Shown in pieces: positions 6,650 through 12,090 of a stretch of 12,090 nt of DNA. Numbering within the stretch: position 1 is the stretch's first letter; every line of letters starts with the position of its first letter. Below the pieces are notes generated by a model that did no database searches, had not been told where the DNA came from, and was given only the letters and a program-made list of their open reading frames with translations. The translations under genes and the position numbers were made by a program. Location: contig CAAGIQ010000199.1 in NCBI GenBank assembly GCA_900769965.1, positions 1 through 12,090 of the forward strand. Reading direction: 5' to 3'. The DNA comes from Bacilli bacterium (GTDB lineage: Bacteria; Bacillota_I; Bacilli_A; RFN20; CAG-288).

Positions 6650-7483
6650 GTGGATTTACTAGAAAGAGAGATTGTGTCAAAGGCAACATTCGAAGCGATT
6701 GATCTAATTATTTTTACCATTATCAGTGCGGTGTTAGAAGCTGGAATTTTATTAGCTTATAGAGCGTTCGGATATATGGAAGGATATATAGTATCTTTCG
6801 CTGTAACATTAGGACTTATATCTATATTTAGATGGAATTGGCACGGGATTGTTGTTCCTTTAGTTACTGGAATTGTTTCAGTTTTTATTGGAGGAATCTA
6901 CGATCTTGGATTGGTATTATCTAACACTCTTGGATATCTTTTCTTACTCCCGGTATTGTTCTGGTTTAAGAAAAAGGACAAGAAAGCCATAAGTAAAGAC
7001 ATTGGATTCTTACTCGGATATTTCTTTTCGGGATATATATGTGTTGAGATAGGTAGAACACTTTGTCAATTAATTGATGTAAGAGATATTGCTAAATTGG
7101 GAACTATTCTTTATTCGTATTTTGTTATTGACTTGTTGAATATAGGCATTGGCCTTTTAGTCTTCTTTATAGCGTGTAAGCAGAAGAATCTGGTAGTCGA
7201 TATGAACTCTTACTTAATTGAACTTCACACTAAACCGGCCTCAGCCGATATTAGAGAAGAGAAAAAAGATTATTTAAGCCTCGAATCGATGTGTGATGAC
7301 ATCTCTGAAGTTAACGATATCGCTTTACTTGATGGCGGAACATTATCGGAGAATGATCTTAAGTTATTAAATGACACCTATTCGAAGCATACAAATACTA
7401 AATCGAAGTACTATAGGGAGCAAGAAGCTATAAGTCAATATCAAAAGTCTAGAGAATCAAAAAAAGACAACAAAAAAAGCTAA
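6650..7483 (+). CDS. Polytopic membrane protein of unknown function, first gene of the ABC transporter operon
   Basis: I do not recognise this protein. It has about six hydrophobic segments (near residues 17-37, 45-60, 67-82, 86-106, 118-135 and 152-176), then a charged tail of about 100 residues (177-277) predicted to be cytoplasmic and ending in a Lys/Ser-rich stretch. A compact membrane domain with the loop FRWNWHG (60-66) vaguely recalls substrate-binding (S) components of ECF transporters, but this is only an impression. The start is uncertain: GTG 6650 lacks a ribosome site, whereas an in-frame GTG at 6674 follows AGAAAGAG (6661-6668) by 5 nt and gives 269 residues. I favour the second. 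It lies just after the operon promoter and 73 nt before the LplB-type permease, so it is probably an accessory of that transporter. DUF624 (YesL/YteU) proteins occupy similar loci, but I see no resemblance. Confidence 0.7.
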   Translation: MDLLEREIVSKATFEAIDLIIFTIISAVLEAGILLAYRAFGYMEGYIVSFAVTLGLISIFRWNWHGIVVPLVTGIVSVFIGGIYDLGLVLSNTLGYLFLLPVLFWFKKKDKKAISKDIGFLLGYFFSGYICVEIGRTLCQLIDVRDIAKLGTILYSYFVIDLLNIGIGLLVFFIACKQKNLVVDMNSYLIELHTKPASADIREEKKDYLSLESMCDDISEVNDIALLDGGTLSENDLKLLNDTYSKHTNTKSKYYREQEAISQYQKSRESKKDNKKS

Positions 7484-7556
7484 GGCTTAATTAAAATATT
7501 AAATTCAAAAGTTAAATTAAAAGAAAAAAGAACATATATCAACGGAGGTTAAGTAA

Positions 7557-8570
7557 ATGGTTCGTGCAAGTGTAAATGAAATTGAAAAGATCGAACGCGG
7601 ATACTGGGGAAGAAAGTGTAGAGAAATCATCTCTGACTGGCGCTTATACGTCATGTTAGTTCCACTCTTATTCTTCTTAGTATGTTGGAAGTATTTACCA
7701 ATTGGTTCGATGATTATGAGCTTCAAGAATTACGAGGCTGCTTCAAACAAACAAGTTTACGGTTCTAACTGGGTAGGTTTATTCTACTTCGACTACATCA
7801 TGTTCGGTAGTGAAGCTGCAAAGTTCTGGAAGGCCTTTAGAAACACTTTCACATTATCGTTCTACGGTATGGTGTTTGGTTTCCCATTCCCAATCTTGTT
7901 AGCTTTACTCTTCTCAGAGATTAAATCCACATGGTATCGTGCTACAGTTCAAATCTTCTGTTACTTACCAAAGTTCGTCTCAACCGTTGTTGTTACTTCT
8001 ATTACCATCTTGTTGTTAAGACCTTCTCTTGAAAACGGTGGCGTTGTTACTCAACAACCTGGTCCAATCACTTCTCTTATTCAAGCCATTACTGGACAAA
8101 CTGGGTTGGACATTATGAAGGATCCGAAATGCTTTAGAGCAGTTTATCAAGTAACGGGTATTTGGGAAACTGCTGGTTATGGTTCTATCGTCTACTTCGC
8201 AGCTATCTTAGGCATTTCACCAACTAACTACGAAGCGGCAAGAATCGATGGAGCTTCTAAGATGCAACAGATTCGTTATGTTACTATTCCTGGTATGACT
8301 GCTACCTTAGTAATTATGTTGATTCTCGATATCGGTAAACTTTTAACTATCGGTTATGAAAAAGTCATCTTATTACAAGGTACAAGCCCAGATGTTTTAT
8401 TCGAGACAGCAGAAACTATTTCAACATACGTTTGGCATTTGAACTTAGGTTCTAACGTCAACAAAGCTGCCGGTGCTGCTGCTGATATGCTTAACTCGGT
8501 TATCTCGATGTTGCTCGTTATCGGTAGTAACCAAATCGCCCGTAAGGTCTCTTCGACCTCGTTATATTAA
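7557..8570 (+). CDS. ABC transporter permease, LplB/YtePtype (pectic oligosaccharide uptake)
   Basis: This is one of the two membrane subunits of a CUT1-class carbohydrate importer. The protein has 337 residues with about six membrane segments (roughly 28-48, 96-120, 133-155, 205-221, 248-264 and 308-326). The EAA loop that contacts the ATPase is clear: YEAARIDGASKMQQIRYVTIPG (from Tyr225, with Glu226, Asp231-Gly232 and Ile244-Pro245). The N-terminal DWRLYVMLVPLLFFLVCWKY and the FLV-rich first helix are typical of LplB proteins. GGAGG (7544-7548) lies 8 nt before the ATG. The 73-nt gap after the preceding gene is AT-rich with no obvious promoter or terminator. It pairs with the permease 18 nt downstream. 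In Bacillus subtilis, relatives (LplB, YteP) serve rhamnogalacturonan-type oligosaccharides; the surrounding galacturonate genes support a similar substrate here, by inference. Confidence 0.9.
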   Translation: MVRASVNEIEKIERGYWGRKCREIISDWRLYVMLVPLLFFLVCWKYLPIGSMIMSFKNYEAASNKQVYGSNWVGLFYFDYIMFGSEAAKFWKAFRNTFTLSFYGMVFGFPFPILLALLFSEIKSTWYRATVQIFCYLPKFVSTVVVTSITILLLRPSLENGGVVTQQPGPITSLIQAITGQTGLDIMKDPKCFRAVYQVTGIWETAGYGSIVYFAAILGISPTNYEAARIDGASKMQQIRYVTIPGMTATLVIMLILDIGKLLTIGYEKVILLQGTSPDVLFETAETISTYVWHLNLGSNVNKAAGAAADMLNSVISMLLVIGSNQIARKVSSTSLY

Positions 8571-8588
8571 AAAAGGAGGATACGAAGT

Positions 8589-9536
8589 ATGCAAAATACA
8601 AACGCACAAGTTAACGTTAAATATAAGGCTAAAAAAGATGGCTTTAAGAGAATGACAGCTTCTGAAATCGTATTCAAAGTGTTCTCTTATTTCTTCATCA
8701 CAGTCTTTGCTCTTATCTGCTTATATCCATTCGTATATGCGATTAGTGCTGCTCTTTCAGGCTTAGATGCTTTCAATAGAGGTGATGTCGTCCTTTGGCC
8801 AGTCGATCTTCAATTCGATGCTTTCTTATACGTCATTAAGAGTGCTGGCTTCTGGTCAAGCTATACAAACACATTGTTCATTACCTTATATGGAACTATC
8901 TATTGTATGTTAATCGGTATCTTAGGTGGTTATGCCTTATCTAAGAAAAGACTATTCGGTAACAAGTTCTTCAACTTCATCTTAGTCTTCACCATGTGGT
9001 TCTCCGCTGGTATGATTCCAACATTCTTGAACTACGAGGCTACAAAAGGAATCTTGGCTGGAGTCGGAATTACCGATCAAAAATGGTTAGTCGTCTTAGC
9101 CATGGGTATCTCTGCTTATAACATCATTCTTTTAAGAAATGCTTTCGAAAGTGTTCCAAAAGAAATTGAAGAAGCAGCTATCGTCGATGGAGCTAACGAA
9201 TTCCAAATCATGTCAAAAGTATATGTACCAATGAGTAAAGCTACCGTTGCTACAGTTGCCTTATTCTTCGGTATCTCAAGATGGAACGGTTACTTCTGGG
9301 CCAGACAAATGTTAGGTCAAGCTGAATTCCCATTACAGGTTTATATCAAATCTCAATTGGAGTTCTGGGTTGAGGGAAGTGGCGGCGACTCTGCTGTTTG
9401 GACAATCACAGAATTCGGTGCTAACTCGATGATCTTCGCAATGATCGTCTGCGCTATTGTTCCAATTATTATCATCTATCCATTTATTCAAAAATACTTC
9501 GCTGCAGGTGTAAACCTCGGTGGTGTAAAAGAATAA
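8589..9536 (+). CDS. ABC transporter permease, YtcP/LplC-type (pectic oligosaccharide uptake)
   Basis: This is the second membrane subunit of the same importer, 315 residues with about six membrane helices. The EAA loop reads EEAAIVDGANEFQIMSKVYVP (around residues 194-214, with Glu195, Asp200-Gly201 and Pro214). The C-terminal end, YPFIQKYFAAGVNLGGVKE, is the hallmark of YtcP/LplC proteins. LYPFVYAISAALS (45-57) is the standard first-helix signature. AAAGGAGGA (8572-8580) gives a strong ribosome site 8 nt before the ATG, and the gap to the upstream permease is 18 nt. The two permeases form a heterodimer in the cytoplasmic membrane. The ATPase is not encoded in the window, as is usual for this class. 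Substrate is inferred from neighbours. Confidence 0.91.
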   Translation: MQNTNAQVNVKYKAKKDGFKRMTASEIVFKVFSYFFITVFALICLYPFVYAISAALSGLDAFNRGDVVLWPVDLQFDAFLYVIKSAGFWSSYTNTLFITLYGTIYCMLIGILGGYALSKKRLFGNKFFNFILVFTMWFSAGMIPTFLNYEATKGILAGVGITDQKWLVVLAMGISAYNIILLRNAFESVPKEIEEAAIVDGANEFQIMSKVYVPMSKATVATVALFFGISRWNGYFWARQMLGQAEFPLQVYIKSQLEFWVEGSGGDSAVWTITEFGANSMIFAMIVCAIVPIIIIYPFIQKYFAAGVNLGGVKE

Positions 9537-9549
9537 TAAACAAACTCGG

Positions 9550-9578
9550 TTAATACCTATATTTAAAATAAGGGTTAA
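9550..9578 (+). other. Weak AT-rich stem-loop between permease and binding-protein genes
   Basis: TTAA (9550-9553) and CCT (9556-9558) can pair with AGG (9571-9573) and TTAA (9575-9578), with a small bulge and an A/T loop. No T-run follows, so it is not a standard terminator. It lies in the 87-nt gap before the lipoprotein gene, where stem-loops often shape mRNA stability. Chance pairing in AT-rich DNA is quite possible. Confidence 0.25.
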
Positions 9579-9623
9579 TAATATAAACTAGCAATATTTT
9601 GAAGGGAGGATAATTAAATCAAA

Positions 9624-11837
9624 ATGAAAGTCAAAAAATCGCTATTTAGTTTATTAGTTGTTGCTGCTGCTACTCTTACAGGTTGTGGTGAAACAACTAC
9701 ATCAATTGCTGGAAGTACATCAAACAATCCAACATCTGCTGATACTCCAACATCTACTGAAACTCCAACTTCTACCATCAGTTTACCAAGTGGAGATGGA
9801 GAAACCATTGCTATGTCCATTCAGTACCAAAAAGAAGGTACAAGAATGAAATATCCAGCTGAAACAGCTGCTGATAAGAAAGTTAAATATCCATATACCC
9901 ACGCTGGTAAAACCTACAACGCTGGTGACTGGAAACCAACATGGAAAACTTTACAAGAAAACTTGAACTTCACAATTAACGATGTTACTGATGATTCCCA
10001 AAAATCTATTGCTGATGCTTTCAAAACATGGCAAACAAAAAAATTTGTTGGTGTTAACATCGCTCAAGGTTCTTCTCAAAATATCATCGCTGAAGGTACA
10101 AAATCCGGTACAATCTTAGACTTATCTAAATACTTAGATTTAATGCCAGACTTCAAAGCTTTCTTAGATGAAAACCCAGCTATTAGAGCTTTCATCTCCG
10201 ATGCTAATGGTTCTATCTACTACGCTCCATACTTCGATGGTTTCAACGATATCGAACGTATGTTGATGTTAAGACAAGACTGGGTTAAGACCCTTCTTGA
10301 TGGCGATGCCAATTCTTTAACTGGTGCTACACCAATTACAAAGAGCTATACCGCTTTCTATCCAGAATCCGAAACAAAAGAGATCACAGTCGTCAAAGCT
10401 GATGGAAGTGGTACAGAAGTCGTTAAGAAAGTTAAAACTGCTAACGTCATCACTATTCAAAATGAAACAAACTTCTCTGCTAAAGCCTTGGTTAAAGCTT
10501 TACAAGATCACATCGATTCTACATATAAGAAAGCTGATGGTACAAAATACTACGCAAATAGATCCGATTTATTCATTGGTCAAAACGCTTGCTATGATGT
10601 CGATGAATTAGTTGCTTTATATCGTTGCGTTAGAGCTGCTTCCGTTGATTTAGTTGGTGAAGGTAAAGTTATCGTTCCACTCTTCCCAAGAGCTGAAACA
10701 AACGATAGAACCGCTGACTTATGGAGATTTACACAATTCTTCGGCGTTAGAGGTGGTGAATCCAGAAATGGTTACCTCTATGTCAATTCTAATGGTGAAG
10801 TCGTTGATGCTCGTGGTACTACTGAAATGAAGATTGCCTTAAAGAAGATGAACGAGATGTACAAAGAAGGCTTAATCTATCAAAACTTCACAACAAAATG
10901 GGGTGAAAACTCTGAATACAGAAAGCCATTATTAACCGGTGCTGAAGCTACTGTTGGTTTCTCTCTTTACGACTATAACCAAACATCAACCATTTTAAAT
11001 GACTCATGTGCTGCCTTAAAAGGTTACGGTGATGGCGAAGCTAAATTCGTTTCCGTTTTACCAGCTGTTGCTAAATGGAATGGTTCTGATGACTATTCAT
11101 TCTTCACAGAATCCTGGAGATCCGTTAAAACTGAAGGTTGGTTCATCACTGCTGACACAGCTAAAGATGAAAAGAAATTATCCAAGGCTCTTGAAATCTT
11201 CAACTACTTCTACTCTGAAGAAGGCAACAGATTAATGTCCTATGGACCAGATGATTACTTAGCCAAGAACGCTGATGGTTCCATCAAGACCATGGATTAC
11301 CAAGGTAAACAAGTCCCAGTCTTATCCGATGAAACCTTAAATGAATTAGCCACCTTAGCTTCTGGTAACTACACTAACTACTACAGATATTGGTTAGGTG
11401 CTACTCTCCCATCAGGTTACATCAAACAACAAGGTATGGAATATCAAACCGTTTGTAAAGGTGCTAAACCAGCCTTAGATAGATTAAATAAAGCTATCGA
11501 ATTAGGTGTCATTAAGCACGTTAACTTCAAGCTTGACAATGCTGATAAGTTCTACAACATCGTTCCAACAACCTTCTCTTTCAACGCTGCTGAAGCTTCT
11601 GCTATCGGTGACCAATTCACAGCTCTTGATGCCGCTATTAACAACACCAAAGGTAAGACAAATATCTGGTCAACAATCGTTATGAATGGCTTCGGTTCCG
11701 CTGATGGAATCCCAACATACGCTGGTTACGAAGATTACGTCAACAACACCTTAAAGTGTAAACAATACGTTAATATTCACAATAACGCCTACAAGAGAAT
11801 TATCGCTTTAGTTCCAGGCGCTACAAAAGAAAACTAA
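9624..11837 (+). CDS. Solute-binding lipoprotein of the carbohydrate ABC transporter (LipO/YtcQ-like)
   Basis: This is the extracellular receptor that captures the oligosaccharide for the two upstream permeases. The N-terminus has Lys residues, a hydrophobic core and the lipobox LTGC, with Cys21 as the lipidated residue. A Ser/Thr/Pro linker (22-55) tethers the domain to the membrane. Family signatures include RMLMLRQDW (212-220), ALEIFNYFYSEEGNRLMSYG (522-541) and the closing WSTIVMNGFGS...YVNIHNNAYKRI region (682-726). At 737 residues it exceeds the roughly 500-560 usual for LipO proteins. Extra material seems to lie around 225-310, a Lys/Val/Thr-rich stretch. The ribosome site GGGAGG (9604-9609) is 14 nt from the ATG, unusually far, but an in-frame TAA at 9615-9617 excludes an earlier start. 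Codon choice favours TTC, AAC and TAC, as in strongly expressed genes. Pectic oligosaccharide as ligand is inferred. Confidence 0.9.
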   Translation: MKVKKSLFSLLVVAAATLTGCGETTTSIAGSTSNNPTSADTPTSTETPTSTISLPSGDGETIAMSIQYQKEGTRMKYPAETAADKKVKYPYTHAGKTYNAGDWKPTWKTLQENLNFTINDVTDDSQKSIADAFKTWQTKKFVGVNIAQGSSQNIIAEGTKSGTILDLSKYLDLMPDFKAFLDENPAIRAFISDANGSIYYAPYFDGFNDIERMLMLRQDWVKTLLDGDANSLTGATPITKSYTAFYPESETKEITVVKADGSGTEVVKKVKTANVITIQNETNFSAKALVKALQDHIDSTYKKADGTKYYANRSDLFIGQNACYDVDELVALYRCVRAASVDLVGEGKVIVPLFPRAETNDRTADLWRFTQFFGVRGGESRNGYLYVNSNGEVVDARGTTEMKIALKKMNEMYKEGLIYQNFTTKWGENSEYRKPLLTGAEATVGFSLYDYNQTSTILNDSCAALKGYGDGEAKFVSVLPAVAKWNGSDDYSFFTESWRSVKTEGWFITADTAKDEKKLSKALEIFNYFYSEEGNRLMSYGPDDYLAKNADGSIKTMDYQGKQVPVLSDETLNELATLASGNYTNYYRYWLGATLPSGYIKQQGMEYQTVCKGAKPALDRLNKAIELGVIKHVNFKLDNADKFYNIVPTTFSFNAAEASAIGDQFTALDAAINNTKGKTNIWSTIVMNGFGSADGIPTYAGYEDYVNNTLKCKQYVNIHNNAYKRIIALVPGATKEN
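9729..9782 (+). repeat. Three tandem 18-bp units encoding the Pro-Thr-Ser linker of the lipoprotein
   Basis: Units start at 9729, 9747 and 9765. The first two, CCAACATCTGCTGATACT and CCAACATCTACTGAAACT, differ at two positions; the third is more diverged. They encode PTSADT, PTSTET and PTSTIS (residues 36-53), a flexible spacer after the lipidated cysteine. Such in-frame repeats can change length by slippage without breaking the frame. Confidence 0.7.
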
Positions 11838-11872
11838 TAATTATAATTAGCTTTCTATCAAATTAAATAAAC

Positions 11873-11912
11873 TTATTGCACGGTGGCAGATAACTCTGCC
11901 ACCAGGCAATAA
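11873..11912 (+). other. Strong two-part hairpin between the lipoprotein gene and the next gene
   Basis: The inner stem GGTGGCAG (11882-11889) pairs perfectly with CTGCCACC (11896-11903) around the loop ATAACT. The outer stem TTATTGC (11873-11879) pairs with GCAATAA (11906-11912), with a 2x2 internal loop between them, making 15 pairs in all. It is GC-rich against an AT-rich background. No T-run follows; the ribosome site of the next gene comes 7 nt later. It is therefore more likely a processing or mRNA-stabilising element, or a partial attenuator, than a simple terminator. Confidence 0.65.
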
Positions 11913-11928
11913 TTATATGGAGGAAAAT

Positions 11929-12090
11929 ATGAAGAAACTAGATAATCTAATTGCTTCTTTAAAAGATAAAGATCAATTTGAGATTATTTCTCAAAAGGTC
12001 ATTTGGTGGATGTTACTTTTGTCTGGCGCCTTTGTCGCTGTTTATGCCTTAGTAATGGCAACACCAATTGGTAATTTGGTTTACGCTGAA
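11929..12090 (+). CDS. N-terminal fragment of an unrecognised membrane protein (runs off the window)
   Basis: Only the first 54 residues are present, with no stop before the window edge. A charged N-terminal stretch (MKKLDNLIASLKDKDQFEII, residues 1-20) precedes one hydrophobic segment (about 25-46, beginning VIWWMLLLSGAF). This looks like a cytoplasmic lead-in to a first membrane helix and not a cleavable signal peptide. GGAGG (11919-11923) is 5 nt before the ATG, directly after the strong hairpin. It follows the transporter genes on the same strand and may be part of the same operon. I cannot name a family from this fragment. Confidence 0.65.
   Translation, partial: MKKLDNLIASLKDKDQFEIISQKVIWWMLLLSGAFVAVYALVMATPIGNLVYAE

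Noticed and set aside
7484..7556. Possible extra promoter before the LplB-type permease
   Set aside because: The gap is AT-rich, but I found no -35/-10 pair with acceptable spacing; only the GGAGG ribosome site is clear.
7517..7726. Short - strand frame covering the gap before the LplB-type permease
   Set aside because: It overlaps the permease start and its ribosome site on the other strand, and shows no signature; not a credible gene.
9729..9782. Tandem repeat as a possible CRISPR or regulatory array
   Set aside because: Units are contiguous without spacers, stay in frame and encode a Pro-Thr-Ser linker.
9658..9849. Leu/Gln-rich frame overlapping the lipoprotein start
   Set aside because: It is an out-of-frame reading of the lipoprotein's Ser/Thr/Pro repeat region, with low-complexity composition.
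11873..11912. Hairpin as a simple rho-independent terminator
   Set aside because: No T-run follows the stem, and the next gene's ribosome site comes directly after.

Overview
The window is a pectin and galacturonate utilisation locus from an AT-rich, low-GC, Gram-positive-type bacterium. The pointers are strong AGGAGG-like ribosome sites, codons dominated by AGA, TTA and AAA, a lipobox lipoprotein as the binding component of the transporter, a CcpA-type cre box and a rho-independent terminator. Together they suggest a Bacillota (Bacilli or Clostridia) gut commensal. The exact lineage is inference. The sequence looks like ordinary chromosome: I see no mobile element, CRISPR array or RNA gene.

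Region 1 (2-4600, + strand) is a tight catabolic operon. It holds the 3' end of a GH105 unsaturated (rhamno)galacturonyl hydrolase, then uxaB (tagaturonate reductase), uxaA (altronate dehydratase) and uxaC (uronate isomerase). Gaps are 15, -11 and 13 nt. UxaC, UxaB and UxaA in that order convert D-galacturonate to tagaturonate, altronate and 2-keto-3-deoxygluconate (KDG). KDG kinase and aldolase are not in the window.

Region 2 (4601-6462) has a CE8 pectin methylesterase on the - strand, with no visible export signal. Its stop codon directly abuts the uxaC stop. It diverges from a + strand xylose-isomerase-like TIM-barrel gene of unknown substrate. That gene ends in a terminator.

Region 3 (6463-6649) is a dense control region. 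It has two copies of the palindrome TTGTATACAA, 103 bp apart, flanking the terminator; an ATGTAA/TTACAT inverted repeat; and a good sigma-A promoter whose spacer is filled by a box matching the cre consensus.

Region 4 (6650-12090, + strand) is the uptake operon. An unrecognised polytopic membrane protein comes first, followed by LplB-type and YtcP-type permeases, a large 737-residue solute-binding lipoprotein, a strong intercistronic hairpin, and the start of another membrane protein cut off by the window edge. No ATPase is encoded here; in this transporter class it is usually a shared MsmX/MsmK-type protein.

A plausible working model is that (methyl-esterified) pectic oligosaccharides are captured by the lipoprotein and imported. 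They would then be de-esterified by the cytoplasmic methylesterase and trimmed by GH105 and enzymes outside the window. Galacturonate would enter the Uxa route, with the uptake operon under pathway-specific induction and carbon catabolite control.
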